A DNA stretch of 64,000 bases from Mesostigma viride (GCA_009746045.1 RPFO01000448.1:2575009-2639008), one strand, 5' to 3'; shown: positions 1 to 11,281, counted from the stretch's first letter. Notes: generated by a model not told the origin, from the sequence alone. Made by a program: numbers and translations.

Positions 1-1225
1 CTTTCCGCTCCCTTGAAGGACGGACCCCCATTATGCTCTCGGTAATTGTCGGATATGCCCCACATGCTGGGCACCCGGCCGAGGACCGCGCAGCGTTCTT
101 CAACCAGTTGCTCGACATAGAGAAACAGATCCCACGTCAATACATCGTCGCCATCTTGGTGGATGCCAACGCGACCCTGCCCGTGGGCCGCGGGGGCTGC
201 ATGTATGCGCCGCGCCTAACCGATAGCAATGCCAACACCCCCCTACTTGAGCAACTGCTCACTGAGGGGGACTTGACTGCTGCCAATACGCTTTTTGCTA
301 AACCGCCTGATGCACTAGTGACCTTTGTGGGCCCCATGCGCAGGGCGGCTGGCTCAATGCTCCCTCGGCGGCGATGTGTATGCTTGGACTACATACTTGT
401 GCGCAAGTGCTGGCGCTCTTCCGTCATCGATGCCCGTACGCTGACCACCCCCAGTGTCGCATCGGATCATCGCATGGTCACCGCAACCTTGCGCCTACGT
501 CTTCAGGCCCCTGCGCGCCGCCGCCCCCGGCCCCGCCCTGACTGGACCTGCTTACGCCCCGTCCGTGGGCGCAGGGAGAAGTGGTCAGCGGATGAGATAC
601 GCCGCGATGCAATCAGGTCTGCCTTTGTGGACGCGCAACCTTTGATGTACCTGGACGCAGATCGCGGTGTAGATCTCACGCCACTCCTACGAACTGTTCA
701 TGCTATCGGTGGAGCTTGGCTCTAAGCTTCTCCCCGGCGAGCAACCCCGCGCCCGACCAGCCCCGCTCTACCTGCGCGACGCCCGGGTGGTTGCCGCCCG
801 GCTGGCGCTAGCGCAGGCCCGCCGCCGCGGGGAGGACCTGTATCAGTACCAGGAACGGCTTACTCAAGCATATACTGCCGCACATGCGGAGGAGGTGGAG
901 ACACTTGCCGCCGAAATCAATCGCCACACGGCCGCCAACCAGCACAAGGCGGCCTGGCGCTCTCTCGACCGTCTCACCGGACGCCGGGAAACGCAACGGG
1001 CTGACATCCCAGGCACCCCCAGTGAACGCCTTGAGATTTGGTTCAGCTCCCAGGCCAAACTATCAGGGGCCCCTGGCCCGCCCCCCCCGCTTGACCCCGC
1101 TGCAGCTGCACGCCCTGCGGCCAGCCGAGGCGGCCCCATCTAGCCCCCGCAGGCGCCCACCAGCGAGACGGACTACCTGGTCCCACCGCTCTCCGGCCCG
1201 ATGGAAACTCCTAACGGGAGGAACC
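1..1225 (+). pseudogene. Decayed LINE ORF2 5' half: endonuclease domain
   Basis: C-terminal part of an endonuclease/exonuclease/phosphatase (EEP) domain of a LINE ORF2, entering from the left edge. Visible landmarks are DANATLPVG, the LDYILVR strand and the catalytic SDH in SDHRMVTATLRL, followed by the arginine-rich linker before the RT. The frame changes near 700-725; the second frame (700-1143) matches the linker of the LINE at 13.8 kb (PLYL, then DRLTGRR near 955-990). A last match, VPPLSGP, lies near 1180-1200. An extra stretch at about 340-375 relative to the 13.8-kb copy breaks homology. In intact form the enzyme would nick target DNA for target-primed reverse transcription. Not functional: frameshifted and truncated. 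What follows on the other strand is a different fragment. Confidence 0.8.
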
Positions 1226-1970
1226 TAATATAGCCCTGCTGCACCGCAAAATCAGCCCGCGTACGGCGGAGCATGATGTCAGCCATGGCCCGAGTCAGCG
1301 CCACCGACAAGCGCTGACGCCAATATGACATCCAGGTCCGCGCCGACCATGGGGCCCGCTGGCCCCGTCCAGGTCCAGCCGGTCCTCCCGGAGCCGGCAA
1401 CACTCCTTCAATGAAGAAGGCGGAGGTCAGGGCCCCATGGCCCCAAACTCCTCCAGGACAAAGGGCACCACACGATGGTGCCCGACGTCGCCGTAGGCCA
1501 GGAGATTGGCCCGCTCCGCCCGGTCCGCCGTGTAACCTAGCTGCCGTGAGGGAGGCCCCAGCCACGTGGCTATACTTAGAGCCAAGGGCCGCGCCACCGA
1601 AACGTCAATCAGCAGATGCCGGCCACCCCCCTCAAAGTCCAGCGCCACGATGCATGTCAGGCCGGTGGTTGGGGGAATACAAGGCAGCGCCATCCGCATC
1701 CTCGGACCAGATGTACGGTTCGCGTGGGGGAAAACCGACCGAACCATGGCGAGCACCATGCACCGTCAGGAGGACAGTGTGCAACTACAAATACCAATTC
1801 TGATTCTGTTGGCCCCCCATGCAGGCAAGGTAGTGAGTCCCCGTGGGATCCAGCGGCTGCCCACAGCTACCACAAGGCCGCCCGCCCGGAACAAGAGGCT
1901 GCGGGACAAATAGCTGGTGCCGGGGCGCCACCGAGTAGTGGCTGGGAGCTAACACGTCGTCTGTAGCCAC
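1226..1970 (-). pseudogene. Decayed retroelement C-terminus: zinc motif plus nuclease-like domain
   Basis: Three minus-strand reading frames line up as one broken C-terminal region. About 1790-1900 encodes a CxxC...H...C zinc-binding pattern (CGSCGQ, then GTHYLAC). About 1430-1680 encodes GGGRHLLIDVSVARPLA and later VPFVLEEFGAMGP. About 1260-1340 encodes YWRQRLSVALTRAMADI. From family knowledge this order, zinc motif then a restriction-like fold with D-V and PFV/E-x-G signatures then W-R-L-S helix, is typical of the tail of some protist and algal RT proteins; that assignment is from memory and moderate. It is broken by at least two frameshifts. It may be the 3' end of the old minus-strand LINE seen at 9.35 and 41.3 kb, but the region joining them is missing. 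Confidence 0.6.
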
Positions 1971-2749
1971 ACCTATTTTTAGGACTGAGTTCGTGTCATC
2001 CCCCGCTCTGGTTGGGAGGATGTTGAATCAAGGATCATGCTTCCGCTCACGAAGCCGATGGACCACAAGATCAATAATGCGTTGCCACCTCTGGCACTGA
2101 TCGGTTGGCCCGAACACCAGAGAAACTCGGGCAGGTCCGCCAAAGCTAGCTGGAGCGCGTCAATGAAATTATCAACTGCGGTCCACATGCTTCTAATCAA
2201 TAGTCATGTCGGCCACAGCAGCAGGCGCAGGGTCGCCTGGCGTCGCAGGGGTCTCTGTTTTAGCCTTTTAGGGATCGAACCATTGAAAGAAGAATGAGCC
2301 GTTCAGGTCAGACCACCGCTGTCAGATTGTCCAGACGCCGTGCTGAGGTCGAGCACAGCTCGCGCCACAAATGCGATCAGGCACCTGTGTGGACAATTTG
2401 GTGTACAATTACTCCAACACCGCCCCCTGCACTGTAACCTCCCTCTTAGCTGTCCTTAATTCTTTTAATCCAATGCAGGACCAGGGCGGTAGGCTGTATT
2501 CTGTGTCCAGTCAATCCCCTTTTTTACTCCTTGCCATCCCATGTCCGCTGCCAACCGCTTGCGCCACGTTCTTAATTGGGGCCCAGATCCTCCGTCGCCT
2601 TCCTTTTGCCCTTCCGCGACCTCCCTCCTCATCCCCCCCTATACCTTAGATCGACCTCCTCTTTCTCATCCCCCTCCTCATCTCCCCCGTCCTCAGTCAT
2701 CCCCCTCCTCCTCAATCCCGATCCCCCTCTTCCTCCCCCGAACTCAACT
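1971..2749. other. No supported gene
   Basis: AT-balanced stretch with only short ORFs on both strands. From about 2580 to 2760 the plus strand is pyrimidine-rich (CCTCCTC runs). I see no conserved motif, tail or repeat boundary. Confidence 0.5.
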
Positions 2750-3705
2750 GCAGGCTGTCTGCCTTCAACCCGTTTTCATGCAAAAAGCAAGGGTGGTTAC
2801 CGTGCGCCCCGCGCGGCAGCTTCCAGTCCTTTTGGTCGACCACATTCCGACTATCCTCCGGTAGCTTCCGCCGTTCGACCAGGACAGGATTCCCTTTGTG
2901 CATGGCCTTCACCGCCATGCACCGGCAAGAACTTGTGCAGCAGGTCGCATTCAGCCTTGGCATGCAATCTTCCCTGCATGAGTGGAGCTTGAGCAGTGTC
3001 ACCCATTGTCAGGCCGAACATGACCCCTACCAGCACCTTCAAGGCCGGGTTCAGGGTGCCGTCAGGTGTCATGCATGACTTGGCCAGGCAGGGGTCCTCC
3101 AGAAACTTGAGTTTTGCGAGCTGCTTCGCGCTAACTTCCATCAAAGTCTTAATTCGCGACCTCGATGATTTTGGGCAGGTTGCTGGGAGGGGCCTCCATC
3201 GACATCATCGGCGCGCGCGTGAATGACTGCTGTCAAAATACTGGAAGCTGGCGAGTTCTCGATGCCAGGTGAATGTGGCCAGCTCCTGCCCCTTCTCTTT
3301 CGGGCCCGCGTCGAGGACTGACTCTTGCTGGGCCTTGACATCCCGTCGATCACCGGCTTCCCATCCTCCCCGGGCTTCAACGGCCGGGTCCTCGCACCAG
3401 AACAGCCAGCGCTGCATGAAGTTCTTCTGGTCGGAAGTCCTGCATGCACTTTTCCCCCACTTGTACCTCCGCCTAGCTTCTCGCCGGCTCCCGGGCCGTC
3501 ATCAGTCCCCCTTTGCGTCATGACCCTGCCATGCAGAGAGGCCTCACACACCGCCAGATCTTCAAGTACAGGTCATTGGGGATAGGATAACCCTTTCCCC
3601 TCTTGACAGGTCCCCATGCACGTCTGGTAAATCTTAATTGTGCACATCTCCCATGCAGCGCCGAGCCGTAGATAGTTTTGACGAGTGCTCTGTCTTCAGC
3701 ATTCA

Positions 3706-3766
3706 ACGCGCTCGCCATCAATCAGCCTGAGCTTCGACGCGCTCGCCATCAATCAGCCTGAGCTTC
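3706..3766. repeat. 31-bp tandem duplication
   Basis: Two adjacent copies, 3706-3736 and 3737-3766, beginning ACGCGCTCGCCATCAATCAG, nearly identical. Confidence 0.85.
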
Positions 3767-3827
3767 TCAATCTGGTCGGCGACCGCTTGGGAGACCTGCA
3801 CCCAGTATCAGACAGCATGCAAGCCCA

Positions 3828-4232
3828 GGTCGATTACATTAGTAGGGCCACAACAACAAGATTAAGGCCGGGCGGTGCAATTCTTGATTGAGCCTAAGCC
3901 AGAAAAAAACCGGAGGCGAAAATCGCGTATCATAAGAGTTACCCACATCCTTCCTCCCCTTCAGGTCGATTACATTTAAGGGCCACAACAACAAGAAAGG
4001 CCGGCCGGCGCAACTTGAGCCTATTATACATAAGGCAGAAAAAAATCGGAGGGCGAAAATCACGTATATCATAAGAGTTACCCACATCCTTCCCCTTCAG
4101 GTCGATTACATTAGTAGGGCCATGCACAACAACAACAAAGGCCGGCTGGCGCAACTTGAGCCCATATGCACATAATAAGGGAAAAAAATCGGAACGTGCG
4201 TATGCAGAATTACGTATCATAAGACTTATACT
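3828..4232. repeat. Three tandem copies of a 136-bp unit
   Basis: Units start at 3828, 3964 and 4100 with GGTCGATTACATT and share GGGCCACAACAACAA and ATCATAAGA blocks. The third copy carries an exact extra TGCA at 4123-4126 compared with the first two. Confidence 0.85.
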
Positions 4233-5436
4233 TTCTTCCCACGCAGCGACCACCACTTCGGCATGCAGGATGGTACTCCCCTATAACACGTCCACCCCCC
4301 GAACTGAATTGCATGTCCCAATTCCGCGCCCAATCTTTTGGCTTGGCCACCGCCCGTCCTCCTGAGACAGTCATTGGCTTCTTGCCCTTCTCCCCTCGAA
4401 GCAGTCATCCTCAGTTTTCCTGTCGGCCCGCATGTCAGTGACCCATCCAGCATGGTCTTGTACTGCACTCTCAACTTCCTCTTGTCCGCAAAAGTCGGTT
4501 CGAACAACACTGACTTGATGAGGGTTGTGAAGTGGTTCACATCCATGCAGCACGAGGAACCCTCCGAAGGCGACATTGCACGCGATAGGGTGCTTGAATT
4601 GCATGCAGGCGGACTCGCACTGTCACCCTGTTCAGCCGCTTGGCCGTCTCTAGCTCTGCATGTCGATGGGCTTTAAATAAGTCGTCAAGAATGGAAACGG
4701 CAACCGTCAACAACAGCTCCTCCGAACGACTCTGCATGATTCGGCCATCTCCTTGGTTGTTTCCGTCCGGCGCAGAAATCGGACGATCTCGTAATCTGTC
4801 ATTGCGCGTGCCGGTATCACTCCTTCATTTCCGGCCACTTGGAGCCCTTCACCCCAAAAACGAGCCGCCATGTCACGCTTGATGTCCGGATCCTTCATCC
4901 GCCTAGCTGTGATCGAAACTTAATTGTTGGGCATCCTGTCCGCCAAAACCTGGGGGCCATACCGCCACACGGGAATGACCAGCTTGCAGTGACAGTGGCC
5001 GAAGTCGGACTCGGAGTTGGCGAATATGACAGAGGTCTGCTCTACTCTGGACACTGAGGTTAAGTGCACGGTCCAGGATCGGCGGAGGCCCCACAAAGAG
5101 GTTCTTGGTCCAGACCCGCGTTCGGTGGAGTGTTGCGGTGGACGTCGCCAACAGGTCCGTTGGGCAGAACGGCTAGCTCCTTCCGCAGCATCAGTCTTGC
5201 CCTAGCTGCGCCGCGATCTCGTCGTCAACGCTGGGAGCATCCTCCTGACATCCGGCCACCACCCATGCAGCCTAATCTGCCACTTCTCGAGCAGTGAAAC
5301 GGGTCGATCATTGGGACCCGCCTCTTCCTTTCCCTTCACCTTTGCCTTCATCCCTTTCCCCTTGCTCGTCAACGAGTCCTTGATCCGGCAAGCCCTCCTC
5401 GTACGCGCAGACAGCATCCCGGTCCAAGTGTGCACC

Positions 5437-5492
5437 GGCGGGCGGGCGGGCGGGCGGGCGGGCGGGCGGGCGGGCGGGCGGGCGGGCGGGCG
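5437..5492. repeat. (GGGC)n microsatellite
   Basis: About 14 uninterrupted GGGC units. Read on the minus strand it gives a poly-(Pro-Ala-Arg-Pro) ORF that should not be taken as a protein. Confidence 0.95.
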
Positions 5493-5929
5493 GCGCCAAG
5501 GCATCCGCCTTGTCAGCGAGACCCTTGTTATGTCAGAGTGGAGACTTCCTCATTGATACCGATGGCTCACATGACAACCGATTGAACGGCTTTTTCGGCC
5601 AGCCCAATCTGCGTGATTCCGTATAGCACAGATACATAAGCAGGATAAGTTGTCACACTTTGAAAAGCGCCCGCCGGCGCAACCTTCGATCAAGCATGCA
5701 AGAACTGTACGACATTGCACCAATACTTATTCATGAGCAGAACAGCACTGACCTCACTTGCCGCCTTCCCGCGGCGTCTTCCTTCCCTCCAGCGGCTTTC
5801 CCCCGGCCCTTCTTTTTCGTGCCCTTCGCCGCCTTCAGCAGCTCCTCCAGACGCGCCTCGTGATCCTTCAGCAGAGCCATCAGCTTCGATCTTGGCGTCC
5901 TCCAACGTCATGTACGTCACCTTGCACTA

Positions 5930-6997
5930 GTCCTTAATATTAAGGAATTAAGGCTTTTGAGCAGCACGTACGTGCCCCCCCTCGCTGCAGACGTGGCAGC
6001 CATGCATGCCGGGCAGCACGCTGGCTGGGCAGCCAAGCTCCCCCTAGCTCCTCTCCCCCAATGATCTCCACTGCCACCTCCACCCTCCTCGCCTCCTCCA
6101 CCGCCACCACCCCCATGCACATCCGACACCATCACTGCCCAGCTCCGCGATGATCGACCAGCTGGCGCCTCAAGGACAACGCCATCGCCATCGAGTGCCT
6201 GCAAAACACCGCAGGCCTCACCGCCCAGGCGGTGAAGGACATTAATTGCCGCCAAGCCGGCCCCCGCCGCCCCGGCTGGCGATGGCCCTCCCGGCACCCA
6301 GCCCTGGGCGGACATGCTCAAGCAACACACCACCTCCACCAGTGACCTCGATCCGCCGTCGCAGCACAGCTCCAGTAGCAGACGCTCGACCTCCGTGAGG
6401 CGGGCCGAGCTCGCCAAGCGCAGCCTTAACGTCATGTCGTCAAGAACTTCGACCTGCATGGTGGAAGGTGAGAACTCCGGCTCGGGCGGGCCGAGCTCAC
6501 CAAGCGCAGCCTTATATAATTATAACGTCATGTCGTCAAGAACTTCGACCTGGTGGAAGGTGAGAACTCCTCGAAGCTTGCCCAGGCGTTTGAGAGCAAA
6601 ATCCTTGGCCGCATGGGCCTCGAATTGGTGAGATCAAGCTGGAGGCCCACCGCCTTCCCCGCTCGCGGGGTAAGGCAGCCGGGGCGCCTCCGCTTCTTTG
6701 AGAACCCGGCGGACAAGACTTCGTTTCATCAGACGCCGCAAGCGGCTCGAGCCGGAAGACTCACATACACCGTGGACGACAACTTGACCCTGGCGCAGCA
6801 ACAACGGCGACGGGAGTTATGGCCGACCTACTACCTCCAGCTCCGGCAGACCGTGGTAGGGAAGCGGGTTTACTGCAGGAAGGGGCTGGTGGCCATCTAC
6901 TACGTCGGCCACAAGCCCTGCATGGCAAGCGGCCCCCGCGGCCACAGCACCTCCAGACACCCCAGCTTAGGGGAATACAGCAGTAGTAGTGTAGAAT
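5930..6997 (+). pseudogene. Decayed LINE ORF1 (5'-truncated)
   Basis: Nucleotide-level relative of the ORF1 at 22,614-24,040 (left arm) and 31,603-33,033 (right arm): it aligns from about codon 180 to the shared end GEYSSSS-x-E and stop at 6997. The RNA-binding C-terminal block is readable near 6750-6900 (DDNLTLAQQQRRRELWP). Differences from the young copy include an exact AATT at 6244-6247, GATC at 6350-6353 and CATG at 6457-6460, which shift the frame. A local tandem duplication of about 80 bp repeats the stretch 6402-6478 as 6488-6571; the second copy contains a 10-bp perfect palindrome, TATAATTATA, at 6515-6524 that the first copy lacks. Not translatable. Confidence 0.85.
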
Positions 6998-7403
6998 AGT
7001 CAGGCCTAGCCACCGTGGCCTTGTACAAGTACGCCTATAATACAGGCCCCATGCATACCAGCCGATGCCTTAGCATTATTGAACCATGTACATGTGTGCC
7101 TATGATGTGCCACACACCAGATGATCGGCCTAGCTTTATTAAGTTATGCTGTGCCCATGCAGAGAGTCACTCTCTGCTGCATGAGACGCCATGCCCTAGC
7201 CTTTGTCCAGCCCCCCTATATATCTGCGCCCTAGGTGCTGGAATACATAGTGGTGTGCAGGGGCACTTTGTGCACCCAGAGCACTGAGGTGTAGTTTACA
7301 CCCTACATACCCTTGCAGAAAGTAGCCCAGAGTGCCGGTATATATTAAAAGCCATACGCCCCTTCTCAGGGATATGTGCTACATTTACTCGGCCAACGGA
7401 GTT
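6998..7403 (+). mobile_element. LINE-B type 3' UTR
   Basis: Follows the ORF1 stop with the family 3' UTR blocks TAAAAGCCATACGCC and CAGGGATATGTGCTACAT, then a damaged hairpin (ACTCGGCCAACGGAGT). The microsatellite tail is missing and the sequence runs directly into another ORF1 copy at 7404, indicating a deletion or template switch. Confidence 0.7.
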
Positions 7404-8198
7404 ATATACGTGGAAACCAAGGTCGTCCACAAGCTCCAACCCCAGTTCACGGCTCTACACACCGCGGAGCAGGCTTCGGAAAAGCATGCTACACTTGTCT
7501 CTCGCCTTAACCAGGTGGAGGGGAAGTGTGGCGTGCTCCTGAAGAAGCTTGAGGCCATCACCGCCCACACCGAGGCCCTGGCCACACAGGTCCCCAAGAT
7601 AGCGGAGCAGACGGCCACCATTGCATCCCAGCCACCCCGGCAGGATGCTGGCGACCTCCCGCCGCTCTCCTACGCGGACCTGCTGCGGTCAGCGACCGCC
7701 TCCACCACCGACGCCATCGCCACAAAGCTCCAGGAGCTGGAGAACCACCGCCAGGCCCAGCAACGGGAGGTCACCGACCGCGCTCGCCGCGAGTGCCGAG
7801 TGGTGCTACGTCGCTTCCCCCAGAAGCCAGGTGAGACGTCAACCTCTCTTGCTGACGAGCTCAAGAACCAGCTTCTTACCCTCATGGGCCTGGTAGGTGA
7901 GGTAGCACTGAGCGGGTGCCACCGCCTTCCCCACTCACGGGACAAGGCGGCTCCCCCACCAGTCCTCCTCACCTTCCCCTCCCCTGAGGATAAGCAGCGG
8001 TTCCTCTCTCGTCGCAAGCGGTTGCACGACCTCACCTGGACGCTGGATGACGACCTCACCCCCGCTCAGCAACAGCAGCGACGCGACCTGTGGCCGGAAT
8101 ACCTCCGCCATAAGCAGGACCCCCAGAAGCCCAAGGTGTACTGGAGGGGCGGGGACCTGATGATCAACCACAAGATGTGGACGCCCCCAGCGGGCTAG
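7332..8198 (+). CDS. LINE ORF1-like protein, N-terminally truncated, open
   Basis: A 288-codon open frame. Codons from about 27 (ETKVVHKLQPQ) match the other ORF1 copies at 10.4 and 12.5 kb; the first 26 codons are read-through of the preceding element's 3' UTR, so the ATG is accidental. A coiled-coil-prone stretch (about 30-90) precedes the nucleic-acid-binding region: RRECRVVLRRFPQKPGET, then GCHRLPHSRDKAAPP, LLTFPSPEDKQRFLSRRKRL, LDDDLTPAQQQQRRDLWPEY and VYWRGGDLMI. This order is that of L1-type ORF1 chaperones (RRM-like plus C-terminal domain), which coat LINE RNA. Unlike its relatives at 10.4 and 12.5 kb it has no micro-insertions. No ORF2 follows. Probably not expressed as such. Confidence 0.7.
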   Translation: MPVYIKSHTPLLRDMCYIYSANGVIYVETKVVHKLQPQFTALHTAEQASEKHATLVSRLNQVEGKCGVLLKKLEAITAHTEALATQVPKIAEQTATIASQPPRQDAGDLPPLSYADLLRSATASTTDAIATKLQELENHRQAQQREVTDRARRECRVVLRRFPQKPGETSTSLADELKNQLLTLMGLVGEVALSGCHRLPHSRDKAAPPPVLLTFPSPEDKQRFLSRRKRLHDLTWTLDDDLTPAQQQQRRDLWPEYLRHKQDPQKPKVYWRGGDLMINHKMWTPPAG

Positions 8199-8730
8199 AA
8201 TAGCAATAGCCCTAGATTGTAACCCTTGGCGTCACTGCCGCTAAGGCAGCCATGCCTAGACTATTTGCCTAGCTGTGCCAACACACCTAGTCACGTGCCG
8301 CCAACGCACGGTCCACCACCAGCCATAGCCTAGTACAGCCATGCTACGCCCTGGCTATGTTTAGCCAAGCCATGCCTATAATGGGACCCCCCCATGGATG
8401 TTGCATTAAGAATTTAGCCATGCATGCTATGCCATGCAGAGAGATGCTCTCTGTCGAGAAGCCATGTCCTAGCTCTTGTATAGCCATGCTGATCTTCCTC
8501 CCTCACAGGCATGCTCCCCCCCTTACCCGGGCATAGCGTGATAGACCATGAGGGTGCAGGTGCCCTGGTGCACCTAGAGCAAGGGTAGCTTACATTCCCA
8601 CCCTTGCATGAAGTAGCCTAGGATGTATTAAAAGCCATATGCCCCTTCTCAGGGATATGCGCTACATTGACTCCCAACGGAGCGATGTTGATAATTAATT
8701 AATTAATTAATTAACGGAGTTATGTTACAG
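8199..8730 (+). mobile_element. LINE-B 3' UTR with terminal hairpin
   Basis: 3' UTR of the preceding ORF1 element. It ends TAAAAGCCATATGCCCC, CAGGGATATGCGCTACAT, then hairpin 8664-8688 and AT-rich tails (TTAA repeats, then TTCAA repeats). Confidence 0.75.
8664..8688 (+). promoter_or_regulatory. LINE 3' terminal RNA hairpin
   Basis: Outer stem ACAT/ATGT, inner stem CTCC/GGAG, loop CAAC, directly before the tail. Same architecture as the other hairpins listed. Confidence 0.6.
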
Positions 8731-9348
8731 TTCAATTCAATTCAATTCAATTCAATTCAATTCAATTCAATTCAATTCAATTCAATTCAATTCAATTCAA
8801 TTTGACAATTCCATTCCATTCCATTCCATTCCATTCCATTCCATTCCATTCCATTCCATTCCATTCCATTCCATTCCATTCCATTCCATTCCATTCCATT
8901 CCATTCCATTCCATTCCATTCCATTCCATTCCATTCCATTCCATTCCATTCCATTCCATTCCATTCCATTCCATTCCATTCCATTCCATTCCATTCCATT
9001 CCATTCCATTCCATTCCATTCCATTCCATTCCATTCCATTCCATTCCATTCCATTCCATTCCATTCCATTCCATTCCATTCCATTCCATTCCATTCCATT
9101 CCATTCCATTCCATTCCATTCCATTCCATTCCATTCCATTCCATTCCATTCCATTCCATTCCATTCCATTCCATTCCATTCCATTCCATTCCATTCCATT
9201 CCATTCCATTCCATTCCATTCCATTCCATTCCATTCCATTCCATTCCATTCCATTCCATTCCATTCCATTCCATTCCATTCAATTCAATTCAATTCAATT
9301 CAATTCAATTCAATTCAATTCGATTCAATTCAATTCAATTCAATTCAA
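8731..9348. repeat. Pentanucleotide satellite: (TTCAA)n-(ATTCC)n-(TTCAA)n
   Basis: TTCAA repeats (about 8731-8803), a pure ATTCC block of about 470 bp (8808-9279), then TTCAA again to 9348 with one TTCGA variant. It follows a LINE 3' hairpin, so the TTCAA part is a LINE tail. All frames are open; the long ORFs here are artefacts. Confidence 0.95.
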
Positions 9349-9349
9349 T

Positions 9350-9683
9350 GATCAAATAGATATGGGAAGAGGGCACACAGCCCTGCCACACCCCGGTGTG
9401 CAGGAGGAATGCTGCATGCAGAGTGATGCCGTAGCGGTACGTACGGACGTGGGCAGTTGGGAACCTTAACTGCATGGCGGATGATCTCAACAATGTACGA
9501 TGGGACACGGCTAACAGGTGGAGGACCACCCGTAGGCCGGGCGTCCCATAATATATAACCGTACATATCGAATGCCTAGCTTGCATGGTGGTGTAATCCA
9601 CGAAGATCAATGGCAATGGTAAGAGGCCGCGGGCCAGGCGGCCCACTTCCTCCGGATCAGGCGGCGCGCAGTCATGGTGAGCA
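9350..9683 (-). pseudogene. Old LINE RT fragment (palm to HGVWQGC motif)
   Basis: Minus-strand RT piece of the oldest LINE. Readable blocks are EEVGRLARGLLPLPLIFVDY (motif A region with FVDY), later HTGVWQGC and PYLF, matching the LINE-A RT order. The frame is broken by exact 4-bp insertions relative to LINE-A: GTAC 9441-9444, CATG 9473-9476, GTAC 9561-9564, CTAG 9576-9579. Continues to the right at 11,714-11,858 after the insertion of LINE-B1. Confidence 0.8.
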
Positions 9684-9890
9684 ACTGATCTGTATAGCTC
9701 ATGCATGGCAGGTCAGATTATGGCTGGCGGCGGTATGGCTGACGGCGGAGCTCAGATCTTTTGCGTCTGAGCCCCAAACTCGGTCAGATTACTTGCATTC
9801 GATGCGCTTTATTCAGACGTACACGCCAGTATAATCGGTTACGGCTGAAACGCAGTATTGCCAAATTAAGTTATCACGTGACAAGCAGCT

Positions 9891-11281
9891 ATGACGACCC
9901 CAAAAGCAAAACGGGGTTTGGAAAAGGAGCTTACCGGCTCCCAGCCCAACCCACTCGCCATCGTCCTCGCCCAGCCGCCTGGAATTGCAAATCCACCGCC
10001 AGCAAACCCATCGCCAAGCGCCTCGCCCGAGCCCAAGAAATCCTGCCACGAGCACAAATGGCGAAAGTACCTACCAGATTACGACCACTTTTCTTTCAGC
10101 GACTGGATGCTGACCAACGACGAATGCGTCGAAATAGTGCGTTTCTTAGCCCAGGAATGCAAGCTCCGCGGGGCCACAGCGCCCATCCGCGACGAGGACC
10201 TGGAGAGGTTCTTTGCCAGGGGAGACCACCGCATCGCTATCCTGTGCAGCCACTTCCAGCTCACTGAAGCCGCCATCATCGCTCAGCTCCGCACCCCAGC
10301 CCAGCCTGCGCGGCCGGCAGCCCCATGATCGGCTCCCTCCCTCTGCAAGGATGACATCCGCGCAGTGCTGGAGCCGGAGCACGTGACCTGGCCGCTGGCC
10401 GAGAAGCTGACATCGCTGAACACAACGCTCAACACCGTCGGTGGCGGCCCGGGTCTCCAATGTGGAAACCAAGGTCGTCCACAAGCTCCAGCCCCAGTTC
10501 ACGACGCTGCACACCGCGGCGCAAGCTTCGGAAACGCATGCTGCTGCCACTGCACTTGTCTCTCGCCTTAACCAGGTGGAGGGCAAGTGCAGCGTGCTCA
10601 TGAAGAAGCTTGAGGCCATCACCGCCCACACCGAGGCCCTGGCCACACAGGTCCGGCCCAATTATAGCGGAGCAGACGGCCACCGTTGCATGGACCCAGC
10701 CACCCCGGCAGGATGCTGGGGACCTCCCGCCGCTCTCCTACGCGGACCTGCTGCGGTCAGCGACCGCCTCCACCACCGACGCCATCGCCACGAAGCTCCA
10801 GAATTAAGCTGGAGGACCACCGCCAGGCCCAGCAACGGGAGGTCACCGACCGGCCGCGCTCGCCGCGAGTGCCGCGTGGTGCTACGTCGCTTCCCCCAGA
10901 AGCCAGGTGAGACGTCAACCTCCCTTGCTGACGAGCTCAAGAACCAGCTTCTTACCCTCATCATGGGCCTGGTAGGTGAGGTAGAACTGCGAGGGTGCCA
11001 CCGCCTTCCCCACTCACGGGACAAGGCGGCTCCCCCACCAGTCCTGCTCACCTTCCCCTCCCCTGAGGATAAGCAGCGGTTCAGTCTCTCGTCGCAAGAG
11101 GTTGCACGACCTCACCTGGACGCTGGATGACGACCTGACCCCCGCTCAGCACCAGCAGCGACGCGACCTGTGGCCGGAATACCTCCGCCATAATTAGCAG
11201 GACCCCCAGAAGCCCAAGGTGTACTGGAGGGGCGGGGACCTGATGATCAACCACAAGATGTGGACGCCCCCTGCGGGCTAG
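9891..11281 (+). pseudogene. LINE-B1 ORF1, frameshifted
   Basis: Starts ATGACGACCCCAAAAGC (MTTPKAKRGLEKEL), the same start as LINE-B2. The first frame stays open to 10,328 and includes a proline/alanine-rich stretch and the segment DYDHFSFSDWM. After that the coiled-coil and RNA-binding blocks (VVHKLQPQF, RRECRVVLRRFPQ, LLTFPSPEDKQRF) occur in other frames. Differences from the open copy at 7.4-8.2 kb or from LINE-B2 include exact AATT (10,802-10,805) and GGCC (10,852-10,855) insertions. Related to, but clearly diverged in its N-terminus from, the ORF1 inside the giant element. Confidence 0.8.

Larger units (their letters stand above)
2750..5935 (-). pseudogene. Decayed unknown protein gene, many frameshifts
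   Basis: A chain of minus-strand segments looks protein-coding but jumps frame repeatedly. In coding order: a lysine-rich helix (MALLKDHEARLEELLKAAKG, about 5875-5815), a segment with FGHCHCKLVIPVWRYGPQVL (about 4990-4930), DPDIKRDMAARFWGEG and DYEIVRFLRRTETTKEMAE (about 4890-4730), ELLLTVAVSILDDLFKAHRH (about 4720-4660), VSVVRTDFCGQEEVESAVQ (about 4540-4450), KGYPIPNDLYLKIWRCVRPL (about 3600-3540) and SAKQLAKLKFLEDPCLAKS (about 3140-3080). I recognise no family. CATG and TGCA tetramers are frequent and often sit at the frame jumps. A (GGGC)n array and a three-copy tandem repeat interrupt it. Most likely a long-dead gene or transposon protein. Confidence 0.45.

Noticed and set aside
1200-1230. 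ACTCCTAACGGGAG as a LINE 3' hairpin
   Set aside because: The inner stem is similar, but there is no outer stem and no real tail, and it falls within disrupted coding sequence.
8787-9359. Long ORFs of repeating MEWNG or IPFHS
   Set aside because: Pure translation of the ATTCC satellite.
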